From: Halomonas halocynthiae DSM 14573
GTDB lineage: Bacteria > Pseudomonadota > Gammaproteobacteria > Pseudomonadales > Halomonadaceae
Assembly (NCBI RefSeq): GCF_000425725.1
Contig: NZ_AUDZ01000013.1
Span: 186,001-250,000, forward strand
DNA: 64,000 nucleotides
Direction of reading: 5' to 3'
Below are positions 31,531 to 39,804 of the stretch, one piece after another; position 1 is the stretch's first letter; every line of letters begins with the position of its first letter. The notes below the pieces were generated by a model. It saw only the letters and a program-made list of their open reading frames with translations. It ran no database searches and was not told where the DNA came from. A program made the translations under genes and the position numbers.

Positions 31531-33045
31531 ATGCTTGAAGCTACTGTTAAGAAAATTCTCAAGGCCCATGTTTATGAGGCCGCACACGAAACGCCTATTT
31601 CACCGGCGCCTTTTCTGTCACGCCGTTTCAAAAATCAGATATTGATCAAGCGTGAAGACCTGCAGCCCGTCTATTCATTCAAGATTCGTGGCGCCTATAA
31701 CAAAATGGCGCAGCTAACAGATGAACAGAAGAGCAAAGGCGTGATTGCTGCATCAGCCGGTAACCATGCACAGGGCTTGGCCATGGCGGCCAAGCTGATG
31801 GGAGTGAAAGCGATTATTGTCATGCCGCAAATCACACCTGAAATTAAGGTGGCGGCGGTTCGTGCTCGAGGCGCTAAAGTGGTGCTCAAAGGCGATGCCT
31901 TTGCTGCGGCTGTCGAGCATGCACGCGAGTTGGTTGACGAGCACGGCTACACTTACATTCCACCGTTTGATGATATTGATGTTATCGCTGGGCAAGGCAC
32001 AGTGGCGATGGAAATTCTGCGTCAACATGCCGGCCCGCTGGACGCTATTTTTGTACCGGTAGGCGGTGGCGGGTTGCTTGCCGGTATTGTTGCCTATGTG
32101 AAGTATCTGCGCCCTGAAATTAAGGTGTTTGGCGTTGAGTCGGAAGATAGCGCTTGCCTTAAGGCCGCGCTAGAGGCCGGTGAGCGCGTGGTGCTTGAAC
32201 AAGTGGGTGTATTTGCCGAAGGCGTGGCTGTAGCACAGGTTGGCGAAGTCCCCTTCGCGCTGATGCGCGACCTAGTGGATGGTGTGATTACGGTTAATAC
32301 CGATGAGATTTGTGCGGCAGTCAAGGATATTTTCGACGACACGCGGGCCGTGTCGGAGCCCTCTGGCGCCTTAGCGCTGGCAGGTCTCAAGAAATATATT
32401 CAACATAATGAGATCGAAAATCAGACGTTGCTGTGTATCAACTCTGGTGCCAATACTAATTTTGACCGTCTGCAGCATATTGCTGAGCGCACAGAGCTGG
32501 GAGAGCAGCGTGAGGCCATACTGGCCGTTGTTATTCCTGAAAAGCCCGGTAGCTTCAAGAAGTTCTGCCGCACCATCGGCAAGCGTATGGTGACGGAGTT
32601 TGCTTACCGTTACGCAGGAGGGGATCAGGCGCACATTTTTGTTGGCGTGCAGGTCAAACCGGACGGGCAGGACCGCCAGGCATTGATTGAGCGGTTGCGT
32701 GAAGCAGGCTACCCAGTTGAAGACCTGAGCGATAATGAATTGGCTAAACTTCATCTGCGCCACCTAGCGGGTGGGCGTCCGCAGCAGCACTTTGAAGAAG
32801 AAGTGTACCGTTTCGAGTTTCCGGAGCGCCCCGGCGCATTGATGAACTTTCTGACGCACTTACCGCAAGGCTGGAATATCTCATTATTTCATTATCGTAA
32901 CCACGGAGCGGCATTTGGCCGAGTGCTGGTTGGCATGCAAGTGCCTAATGGCGATAGAGCGAATGTTGAAGGTTACTTTGATGCGATTGGCTACCGCTAC
33001 TGGAAAGAGTCTGAAAACCCCGCCTATCAGTTGTTCATGGCGTGA
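31531..33045 (+). CDS. ilvA: Threonine ammonia-lyase (threonine deaminase), biosynthetic
   Basis: 504 residues from ATG 31531 (MLEATVKKILKAHVYEAA); an upstream in-frame codon at 31495 adds 12 non-typical residues. N-terminal PLP domain with SFKIRGAYNK (Schiff-base Lys) and GGGGLLAG; C-terminal pair of ACT-like regulatory domains (about 325-504) with two EKPGSFKKF/ERPGALMNF repeats, so probably feedback-inhibited by isoleucine. Divergent from rpiA. Confidence 0.96.
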   Translation: MLEATVKKILKAHVYEAAHETPISPAPFLSRRFKNQILIKREDLQPVYSFKIRGAYNKMAQLTDEQKSKGVIAASAGNHAQGLAMAAKLMGVKAIIVMPQITPEIKVAAVRARGAKVVLKGDAFAAAVEHARELVDEHGYTYIPPFDDIDVIAGQGTVAMEILRQHAGPLDAIFVPVGGGGLLAGIVAYVKYLRPEIKVFGVESEDSACLKAALEAGERVVLEQVGVFAEGVAVAQVGEVPFALMRDLVDGVITVNTDEICAAVKDIFDDTRAVSEPSGALALAGLKKYIQHNEIENQTLLCINSGANTNFDRLQHIAERTELGEQREAILAVVIPEKPGSFKKFCRTIGKRMVTEFAYRYAGGDQAHIFVGVQVKPDGQDRQALIERLREAGYPVEDLSDNELAKLHLRHLAGGRPQQHFEEEVYRFEFPERPGALMNFLTHLPQGWNISLFHYRNHGAAFGRVLVGMQVPNGDRANVEGYFDAIGYRYWKESENPAYQLFMA

Positions 33046-33046
33046 T

Positions 33047-33058
33047 GTGAGTACTCAC
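33047..33058. repeat. 12-bp palindrome right after ilvA
   Basis: GTGAGTACTCAC, two bases after the ilvA stop codon; related to the AAGTAAGTACTTACTT palindromes at 26092 and 28217. Function unknown. Confidence 0.4.
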
Positions 33059-33086
33059 TCCTTTTAAAATGCTTGTAAATACGCCT

Positions 33087-33125
33087 CCGTTCAATCCTGT
33101 ATCAACGTGATTCAGGATTGAACGG
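33087..33125. repeat. Long inverted repeat downstream of ilvA
   Basis: Arms CCGTTCAATCCTG (33087-33099) and its exact complement (33113-33125); inside, ATCA/TGAT (33101-33104, 33108-33111) extend the stem past a T-T mismatch, leaving a 3-nt loop. There is no T tract on either side, so it is not a standard terminator. It may protect the ilvA mRNA 3' end, act as a Rho-dependent end, or be a protein-binding site. Confidence 0.7.
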
Positions 33126-33415
33126 GGCAAAAATGAACCTTTGGCGGGCTAGCTTGTCTAATGTTGGCTATCACTGTGTTTTCAGAAAATCTACTTATCA
33201 TTATTTAGCTGATACATGCGCCAGATCAAAAAATGATTTATTGTTAATCTTTAGTCATAAATAAAGAAAAATTTTTCAGTGTGTTAAAAGCGGCGGTTGT
33301 CACGTGTGTGTTTATTGGTTAATCTTATGTCTGTAAATCAAGCTGTTGGTATTGGCTTGAATGAATTTTTGTAAATTGTTATTAACTTTTAATTAATTAA
33401 ATAAAGGCACCAATA

Positions 33416-33508
33416 ATGAACCGTAAACCCGACATGATCATGGTTCTTGTGATGGTGTTTGCACTCGGTGTTGTGGTTACGGGCTACGCTCAGGCGCTGG
33501 TTGGTTAA
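33416..33508 (+). CDS. 30-residue single-span membrane microprotein
   Basis: ATG 33416 to TAA 33506-33508. Residues start MNRKPD and continue as an uncharged hydrophobic stretch (about 7-28) ending AQALVG, i.e. a positively charged N-tail plus one transmembrane helix. Support: a good SD (AAAGG, 33403-33407, 8 nt before the ATG), a possible promoter TTGAAT-17-TATTAA (33357-33385) and a dedicated strong terminator after the stop. No function known to me. It stands alone in a 580-bp AT-rich gap between ilvA and fau, so the transcription unit seems to exist for this peptide only (or for a small RNA). Confidence 0.65.
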   Translation: MNRKPDMIMVLVMVFALGVVVTGYAQALVG

Positions 33509-33558
33509 CCAACCATTTGAGAGGCAATCTCTAACAATTGATGTATGAAATGCTGATA

Positions 33559-33608
33559 AAAAAGCGACTGCCAAGCCTAGGTTCATGGGCTAAATGCAGT
33601 CGCTTTTT
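33559..33608. terminator. Bidirectional terminator between the microprotein gene and fau
   Basis: 13-bp perfect stem AAAAAGCGACTGC/GCAGTCGCTTTTT (33559-33571, 33596-33608) with a 24-nt loop. T runs face both directions, matching the convergent microprotein (+) and fau (-) genes. Confidence 0.9.
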
Positions 33609-33625
33609 CATTAGCCGTTCGTCGT

Positions 33626-34279
33626 TTATCTGTGGTGCTCAGGAATAACCAGCCGACTATCGCTGACAATGGCGTCCAGCGGGATATCCCAAGGGGCGGT
33701 GGGTAAGCGCTCGACACCTTGGCAGTCGTGAGCGATGCCGATCAAACGAGGGCGTGAACCGTTATCTTTCAGCCGAGCGAGGGTGCGATCATAGAAGCCG
33801 CCGCCCATACCTAGGCGCTCACCATTCTCATCAAAGCCCACAAGCGGTAGCAGAATGACATCTAGCGCCCAGGCTGGGCGTCTGCGTGATGGATGTGCTG
33901 CATGGCGCGTGGAGGGCTCTGAGATACCGAATCGGTTGGCCACCATGGGGGTTTGTGGGTGGTAATTCACGAACCACAGACTGTTATCAGCCAGTGGTCT
34001 GAGCACGGGCAGATACACCCGAGCGTTACGAGATGTTAACCAGGGCAATAACGCTGTGGGGTCAATCTCGCCATCGTTGGGCAGATATAGGGCCAAGTGG
34101 CGGGCGCGCTGAATGTCAGGCAGCTGGCGTAAGCGCTGTGTCAGGCGGTTAGAGGCGTTTTTTTGCTGTTTTGGGCTAAGAGCACGACGCCGTTGCCGCA
34201 GCATTTTACGCAGAGCGCGTCGGTCCTGAAGCTGCTGAGTGCTAAGAGCCTGAAGCTGCTGGGTCATCTGTGCTGCCAT
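33626..34279 (-). CDS. fau: 5-formyltetrahydrofolate cyclo-ligase
   Basis: 217 residues. ATP-dependent conversion of 5-formyl-THF to 5,10-methenyl-THF. Seen: RRRALSPKQQ N-terminal basic segment, LYLPNDGEIDP, VILLPLVGFDENGERLGMG and the GMGGGFYDR ATP-binding loop. It follows ssrS in the order zapA-ssrS-fau, conserved across gammaproteobacteria and useful for calling the 6S RNA. Confidence 0.94.
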   Translation of the reverse strand: MAAQMTQQLQALSTQQLQDRRALRKMLRQRRRALSPKQQKNASNRLTQRLRQLPDIQRARHLALYLPNDGEIDPTALLPWLTSRNARVYLPVLRPLADNSLWFVNYHPQTPMVANRFGISEPSTRHAAHPSRRRPAWALDVILLPLVGFDENGERLGMGGGFYDRTLARLKDNGSRPRLIGIAHDCQGVERLPTAPWDIPLDAIVSDSRLVIPEHHR

Positions 34280-34289
34280 CCAGAAAGAG

Positions 34290-34474
34290 GGTTCCCCAAG
34301 GTGCCGCTGCTGTTCTGGCCCTTGAACCTACTGGTTCAAGGCGGTGGCCAGCAGTCGATCCGTCAGGCTTTCCGTCGCACGGACATGCACACAGGACCGA
34401 CTAGCTATTGGCCTCCAGGGTAAAGCGCATAGGCTCGAGGGACGATGAACAACTGGCAAACACCCCAGGGAACG
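34290..34474 (-). ncRNA. ssrS: 6S RNA
   Basis: About 185-nt non-coding segment between zapA and fau, the standard ssrS position. Terminal arms pair: the minus-strand 5' end starts GTTCCCTGGGGTG and the 3' end has CACCTTGGGGAAC. Near the 3' part is the hairpin CCTTGAACC-AGTA-GGTTCAAGG, nearly identical to the E. coli 6S element, and the middle can form the large open bubble that mimics a melted promoter to bind sigma70 RNA polymerase. Ends are estimated from the pairing and the promoter. Confidence 0.88.
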
Positions 34475-34479
34475 CGGCT

Positions 34480-34507
34480 ATCCTAGCAGAATGACCCGCC
34501 GTACCAA
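34480..34507 (-). promoter_or_regulatory. Predicted ssrS promoter
   Basis: Minus strand -35 TTGGTA (34507-34502), 16-bp spacer, -10 TAGGAT (34485-34480) with an upstream TGC (extended -10). It places the start at about 34474, in agreement with the 6S 5' arm. Confidence 0.65.
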
Positions 34508-34529
34508 AGGGGCGCGTTGTATTTAAGCG

Positions 34530-34829
34530 TTAGCCGTTTGATGGCTTGTTCAAGACGCGATCCAGGCGCTCGGTAAGCTCCGTCATTTGCTGTTCGCCAG
34601 TTCGCCGCTCGTCTAGCACCTCAAGCAGTTCATTGGCGATGTTAAGTGCTGTCATGATGGCAATTCGCTCACGGTCCATTCCTTTGCGTTGCGAATGAAT
34701 GCCCTGCATGGCGCGATCAAGATACTGCGCAGCACGATCCAGCTGCTGCTGTTTGTCTTCTGGGCAGGCAATCGTGTACTGCCTGTCGAGCAGGGTGATG
34801 TCGATTGTTGGCCGCTGGGCGTCGGTCAT
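34530..34829 (-). CDS. zapA: Cell division protein ZapA
   Basis: 99-residue FtsZ-ring stabiliser. N-terminal VDITLLDRQYTIACPE-type domain (here IDITLLDRQYTIACPE) followed by the helix around RERIAIMTALNIANELL and a C-terminal coiled-coil tail. First gene of zapA-ssrS-fau and divergent from ygfB, as in E. coli. Confidence 0.94.
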   Translation of the reverse strand: MTDAQRPTIDITLLDRQYTIACPEDKQQQLDRAAQYLDRAMQGIHSQRKGMDRERIAIMTALNIANELLEVLDERRTGEQQMTELTERLDRVLNKPSNG

Positions 34830-35001
34830 TACGGGGCTCCGGCGTGGGCCGCGGGCGTGACATCTCGATAGGAGCGCGTCCGGGTGGCCCGATGCGTTAA
34901 CATCTCGGGTGGAATATTCTCGTTACTCTAAGCGAGCCACTATAAGAGAGCCGCTTAACCGTGGTCAACGCGGCATGTGGCCTACCAGCATGGATACTAT
35001 T

Positions 35002-35583
35002 ATGTCACTGATCGATGAACACCAAGATTTTTCCACGATTGCCGATGTATTCCTGATACATGGCAGCATGCAATCGCCGGCCTTTCTTGATGGCCGCCTT
35101 AGCGCTGGGCTAGCGTTGCATGACTTGAGCGCTGAAGCTTGGCTTGAAGCGGTTTGCTTGAACCTGGGCGTTGAGCAGCCCAGAGACCAAGCGTCGGCCG
35201 AACACCTGCTAGGTTGGCGGCGTCAGGCGTTGGAGGGCCTATCGGCTAGCGAGCTGAAATTTGAGCCATTGTTGCCAGATGAGCTGTTTTCTTTGGCAGA
35301 GCAGGCCCAGGGTCTTAAAGAGTGGACGCAGGGGTTTTTAGAGGTCATTGATGATACCGACGAAAAAACCAGCGCCCGCTGGTCGAATGATCTGCGTGAG
35401 GCCATAGACGATTTGCGTGGGCTGGGTGAGATGGAAACAGATATTGATGACAGCGCCGAAAACGAGGGCGACTTGTTTTCACTAGCTGAGCACGCCCGTA
35501 TGGCTGCCATGCTGCTGTATACCGAACAGCACCCCGGCGTCCCGCAGGTGGAGCGCTCTGATGGCTCGGAAACACAGCATTGA
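35002..35583 (+). CDS. ygfB: UPF0149 family protein YgfB
   Basis: 193 residues from ATG 35002 (MSLIDEHQDFSTIADVF); ATGs at 34990 and 34909 are in frame, but the upstream stretch is not typical and lacks an SD. Seen: an SPAFLDGRLSAGLAL segment (the 'HG...G' element), a WTQGFL segment and a C-terminal acidic region followed by LFSLAEHARMAAMLLY. All-helical family of poorly known role; located before the ubiquinone hydroxylases as in E. coli, where pepP lies between them; pepP is missing here. Confidence 0.88.
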   Translation: MSLIDEHQDFSTIADVFLIHGSMQSPAFLDGRLSAGLALHDLSAEAWLEAVCLNLGVEQPRDQASAEHLLGWRRQALEGLSASELKFEPLLPDELFSLAEQAQGLKEWTQGFLEVIDDTDEKTSARWSNDLREAIDDLRGLGEMETDIDDSAENEGDLFSLAEHARMAAMLLYTEQHPGVPQVERSDGSETQH

Positions 35584-35737
35584 ATGTTGTGTTGAGCGCA
35601 CGGGCTATTCCAGAGCAAAGACAGGCTTGCGCCGCTTGATGATTGCTTGGCGTTTGCTTAGCTAGCTGTTTTTTGGCGATAAAATAGTTTTTTAAAAGCC
35701 TCAAACAGCCCGATATATTTTTTTACGTAATTACATT

Positions 35738-36988
35738 ATGGCTGTGGGGTGCGTCATGCGGGAAGATGATCAAAAACCAGCGCCGCAGCAGGTTGATGTG
35801 GCGATTATTGGTGGTGGCCTGGTGGGTGCCAGCTTGGGCTGCGCGCTGTCTGAGCTGATTGACCGGCACCAGCTCTCGGTCGCGGTTATTGAAGCGGCGC
35901 CGTTACCTTCACTCACTGACGCCAGCGAGCAACGCGGGCAGCCCAGTTTTGACGCCAGAGCCAGTGCGATTGCACTCGGCTCGGCCCAGCACTTTATGAG
36001 CTTGGGGCTATGGGAGGCCATGGCTGAGCGTGCCATGGCGATCCGTTGTATCCATATCAGTGAACGTGGTCGCCTGGGGGCAGCCAGATTACGCGCTGAA
36101 GATCTTGACCAGCAGGCCATGGGGTATGTCATCCCCAATGCTTGGATGGGCCAAGTGTTACATCGGCGTTTGGCCGAGTTGCCGCTGGGCTGGCACTGTC
36201 CTGCACGGGTTGAAGACATTCAGCCGGTGGCTGCGGGTCATTTGCTTACACTGTCAGACGGTAATCGCCTAGAGGCAGGTTTGACGGTATTGGCTGATGG
36301 TGGCCGCTCGGGGCTCAAGGAAAAACTGGGTATCCACAGCCAAGTGCGTGATTACGAGCAGGTGGCACTAATTACCAGCGTTGAGGTGAGCCATCCCCAT
36401 AAAGGCATCGCCTATGAGCGCTTTACCGACGAGGGGCCTATTGCGCTGTTGCCGATGTCCGGCCAAACCATGGTGCTAATCTGGACGCATGAGCAGGGCT
36501 TGGAAAAGCAGCGTATGGCACTTTCTGATGGAGACTTCCTTGCGCAGCTGCAGTGTGCTTTCGGTGACCGCGCCGGGCGTTTTCGGCGTGTCGGCCAGCG
36601 TTACGCGTACCCGCTTAGCTTGATTACTGCTGAAGAAACGGTGCGCCCAGGGCTGGCTGTTTTGGGCAATGCGGCGCATGCCTTACACCCCGTTGCTGGC
36701 CAGGGTTTCAATTTGGCGCTTCGTGGGGTCATGGATTTAGTCGCGGCGCTTTCTGAAGGGCTCGAACAGGGCGAGCCGTTGGGCAGCCTCACGACCTTGC
36801 TTGATTTTGAACAGCGCCGAGAGGCGGACCGTGATGGAGTGATTCGCTTTAGCGACGGGCTGATTCGGCTGTTTGGTGTTGAGCATCGGCTATTGTCTCA
36901 TGCCCGCGCCGCGGGGCTGGTAGGATTTAATCTGGCAGGGCCACTCAGACACGGCCTGGCCCGCCGAGCCATGGGGGTATTACGGTGA
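35738..36988 (+). CDS. ubiH: 2-octaprenyl-6-methoxyphenol hydroxylase-type FAD monooxygenase
   Basis: 416 residues from ATG 35738 (ATG 35756 also possible). Aromatic-ring hydroxylase of ubiquinone synthesis. Seen: FAD-binding VAIIGGGLVGASLGCAL, DARASAIALG, VLADGGRSGLK, and GNAAHALHPVAGQGFNLALR. The DARASA and NAAHALHPVAGQ motifs and position before ubiI support UbiH. Overlaps the GTG start of ubiI by 4 bp. The 154-bp gap upstream contains no pepP. Confidence 0.92.
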   Translation: MAVGCVMREDDQKPAPQQVDVAIIGGGLVGASLGCALSELIDRHQLSVAVIEAAPLPSLTDASEQRGQPSFDARASAIALGSAQHFMSLGLWEAMAERAMAIRCIHISERGRLGAARLRAEDLDQQAMGYVIPNAWMGQVLHRRLAELPLGWHCPARVEDIQPVAAGHLLTLSDGNRLEAGLTVLADGGRSGLKEKLGIHSQVRDYEQVALITSVEVSHPHKGIAYERFTDEGPIALLPMSGQTMVLIWTHEQGLEKQRMALSDGDFLAQLQCAFGDRAGRFRRVGQRYAYPLSLITAEETVRPGLAVLGNAAHALHPVAGQGFNLALRGVMDLVAALSEGLEQGEPLGSLTTLLDFEQRREADRDGVIRFSDGLIRLFGVEHRLLSHARAAGLVGFNLAGPLRHGLARRAMGVLR

Positions 36989-38292
36989 GCGATACAAAAC
37001 TCAGCGAAACAGGCAACAACAATGTCAGCGGAGAGCTGCCGCCAGAGGTTGTGGTTGTTGGCGGTGGCATGGTGGGGGCAGGTTTGGCGTGTTTGTTGGG
37101 CATTGAAGGTATTCGTGTATTGCTGCTGGATGCCCGAGACACCGAGCTGGACAGCCAAGCGGTAGGACGTGGCAAGCCGGCTGTTAGAGTTAGCGCGCTT
37201 TCTCCTGTGTCGCAATGCCTGCTGGAATGGTTGGGTGTTTGGAAAACGATTATCGCGCGCCGTGCTACGCCTTACGACGCCATGCAGGTGTGGGACGCCG
37301 CAGGCAGCGGCGAGGTAAATTTCATTGGCGATCAAGCGGGCTTGCCTGTGCTGGGCCATATTGTGGAAAACGATGTGGTGGTTGCTGCGCTTGAAACACG
37401 CTTAGCAGAGCTACCTAACGTGCAGCAACGGTTTGGTGTGCGAGTCTCAGGGCTTGAAAGCCAGCGTGTTCGTTATGGGGATGATGAAACCGATGGGTAC
37501 CAGTTGGTGCTTGAGAACGGTGAGACAATTACCGCACCGTTGATAGTTGCCGCCGACGGTGCCCGTTCAGCGTTGCGCGATATGGCCGGTATTGGCTATC
37601 AAAGCCAGGATACGGGCCATGTCGCGGTGGTGACCACGGTCAGAAATGAGCGCGTTCATGGTGGTGTGGCCCGCCAAGCCTTTGTTGACGGTAGCCCGCT
37701 GGCGTTTTTGCCGTTAACGGTAGATGGCGACTCGCGGTATAGCTCAATTGTTTGGTCAACTACGCCGGCGCATGCCAAGCAACTCCAAGCGTTGCCGGCA
37801 GAGGAACTTGGGCGGGCGCTAGCGGCGGGTATCGACCATCGGCTGGGTGAAACCCAAGCGGTTGATCGTGCTTATGGGTTACCGCTAACTCAGCGTCATG
37901 CCGATCAATATCATTTGCCGGGGCTTGTGTTGGTGGGCGATGCCGCCCACAGCATTCATCCGCTGGCTGGGCAGGGCGTTAACCTGGGGCTGATGGATGC
38001 TGCTGTGTTAGCCGAAGAGTGGTTGTTGGCGCGTAAGCGTGGGCTTCCTGCAGGGCACCCACTGAGTTTGGCGCGTTATGCCCGACGTCGGCGTGGTGAC
38101 AATGCCTCGATGCTCAAACTGATGGAGAGCTTTTGGCGCTTGTTTGGTGCCGAGCATCCGGCGCTGACGCTCATGCGTAATATGGGCATGTCGGGCATCG
38201 ATCGTCTTGGCCTAGTGAAGCGTTTGCTTCTTCAGCAGGCGAGTGGCCAGCGCGGGCGGTTGCCACTGTCGTGCCGTAAAGCCACGCGCTAA
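36985..38292 (+). CDS. ubiI: UbiI/VisC-family ubiquinone biosynthesis hydroxylase
   Basis: 435 residues, GTG start inside the ubiH stop (GTGA). FAD-binding VVVVGGGMVGAGLACLLG, VRVSALSPVSQ, ADGARSALRDMA and GDAAHSIHPLAGQGVNLGLMD. Paralogue of ubiH next to it; the C5 hydroxylase role is assigned by order and similarity to VisC. Converges with ctpA. Confidence 0.9.
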   Translation: MSDTKLSETGNNNVSGELPPEVVVVGGGMVGAGLACLLGIEGIRVLLLDARDTELDSQAVGRGKPAVRVSALSPVSQCLLEWLGVWKTIIARRATPYDAMQVWDAAGSGEVNFIGDQAGLPVLGHIVENDVVVAALETRLAELPNVQQRFGVRVSGLESQRVRYGDDETDGYQLVLENGETITAPLIVAADGARSALRDMAGIGYQSQDTGHVAVVTTVRNERVHGGVARQAFVDGSPLAFLPLTVDGDSRYSSIVWSTTPAHAKQLQALPAEELGRALAAGIDHRLGETQAVDRAYGLPLTQRHADQYHLPGLVLVGDAAHSIHPLAGQGVNLGLMDAAVLAEEWLLARKRGLPAGHPLSLARYARRRRGDNASMLKLMESFWRLFGAEHPALTLMRNMGMSGIDRLGLVKRLLLQQASGQRGRLPLSCRKATR

Positions 38293-38366
38293 GGCGCATC
38301 AGTCGTTGTGCTGCGCCAAGCGGTGCCGGTGCCTGCGTTGATGCTTGTCGCAGGGTAGCTATCTAG

Positions 38367-39671
38367 CTATGGCCGATTCGGCGCCCGCTCGCCGAGCACA
38401 TCCAGCGCTTTAAGCAAATTGAGTGCTTCGCCCAGCTGGTAGTCGTTTTCCAACCGGGTACTGAGAATATTGTATTCGGGAACGTCATTGTTGCCTTTTA
38501 GGTGGCCGTCAAGATCGGCTTCGCGCAGGCGTTGTGAGGCGTTTTCAGAGACTTCAAGACGTCCGCGCACCACTTCCACATCCGGGGTAATGCCTCGCGC
38601 CTGTATCGAGCGGCCATTGGGCGTGTAATACAGGGCGGTGGTGAGCTTGAGTCCTTCATTTTCACCCAGAGGAATTAGCTGCTGCACCGACCCTTTGCCG
38701 AAACTTTTGGTGCCCATCACCACGCCGCGGCGTTGATCCTGTATGGCACCGGCGACAATTTCTGCTGCCGAGGCACTGCCGTCATTGATTAGTACAACCA
38801 GCGGGATATCTGGGGCGGCGGTGGTGGCTGTTGCCGAAAAGCGCTGGTCGATACCCGGCAGCCGCCCCTTGGTATAGACGACCAAACCGCTTTCCAGAAA
38901 GCTGTCAGACACATCAACGGCGGCCTGAAGCACTCCGCCAGGGTTGTTGCGAAGGTCAAGTACCAGCCCTTTAAGCTCGCCCGTGGCAGCCAGTGTAGCA
39001 AGCGCCTCGTTGACCTGTTCACCCGTATTGGACTGAAACTGGCTGATGCGTAAGTAACCGTAACCCGGTGACAGCAAGTCATGTTTTACGCTGCGTGTGC
39101 TGATCGTTTCTCGTGTCAGCGTTATGTTGCGCGGTGCGCTTTCGCCATCGCGCAGAATCGTCAATTCAAGTTGTGTACCGATATCACCGCGCATAACCTC
39201 CAGCGCTTCCTGCAGCGACAGCCCCTCGGTAGGGGTGTCATCGACACGCAGGATGGCGTCGCGGGCCATGATGCCAGCGCGAGCTGCCGGTGTATCATCC
39301 AGCGGCGTAATTACCATGAGTTGGCCGTCGCGTTTACCAATTTCGACACCCACGCCGCCAAACTCGCCCCTGGCGCTTTCCTGCATGTCGCGAAATGCGT
39401 CGGCATCCAAATAGGCCGAGTGCGGGTCAAGTTCGTTGAGCATGCCGCGCATGGCGTTTTGCAACAGCGTGGCATCGTCGACTTCATCGACATAGGCGCG
39501 TTTGATGCGCTCGAAAACCTCAGCAAAGGCCTGAATTTCGGCCACGGGTAAGTCGGAGTCATCCGGTTGCTGAGCGTTAGCTGCCAGCGGCAGCGCCAGC
39601 AAGCAGGTACTTAACCACGCCGCGGCAACGCGCGGCGCAGGAAGCAAATTGGTAAAGAGGCGTGAAGGCAT
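38367..39671 (-). CDS. ctpA: S41 family C-terminal processing peptidase
   Basis: 434 residues. Signal peptide to ANA (about 33). PDZ domain (GGVGVEIGKRDGQLMVI to RVDDTPTEG, about 105-175) and the S41 catalytic domain with VLDLRNNPGGVL, nucleophile Ser in NDGSASAAEIVAGA, and Lys in KSFGKGSVQ. Periplasmic tail-specific protease; in pseudomonads CtpA cuts peptidoglycan endopeptidases. Downstream of gpmI-envC as in Pseudomonas. Confidence 0.94.
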   Translation of the reverse strand: MPSRLFTNLLPAPRVAAAWLSTCLLALPLAANAQQPDDSDLPVAEIQAFAEVFERIKRAYVDEVDDATLLQNAMRGMLNELDPHSAYLDADAFRDMQESARGEFGGVGVEIGKRDGQLMVITPLDDTPAARAGIMARDAILRVDDTPTEGLSLQEALEVMRGDIGTQLELTILRDGESAPRNITLTRETISTRSVKHDLLSPGYGYLRISQFQSNTGEQVNEALATLAATGELKGLVLDLRNNPGGVLQAAVDVSDSFLESGLVVYTKGRLPGIDQRFSATATTAAPDIPLVVLINDGSASAAEIVAGAIQDQRRGVVMGTKSFGKGSVQQLIPLGENEGLKLTTALYYTPNGRSIQARGITPDVEVVRGRLEVSENASQRLREADLDGHLKGNNDVPEYNILSTRLENDYQLGEALNLLKALDVLGERAPNRP

Positions 39672-39804
39672 TCAGGCTCTCATGAGTTGAAGCGAGTGTA
39701 TTGGCAGCATAGCGTGCCACTGGCGGACTGGGAATAGCTGACCCGTTCTGTGTGGCTCGGGTCGTTCTGGCTCGGGTCGTGTTGCGTTGGCTGTGCTGAC
39801 CGAA

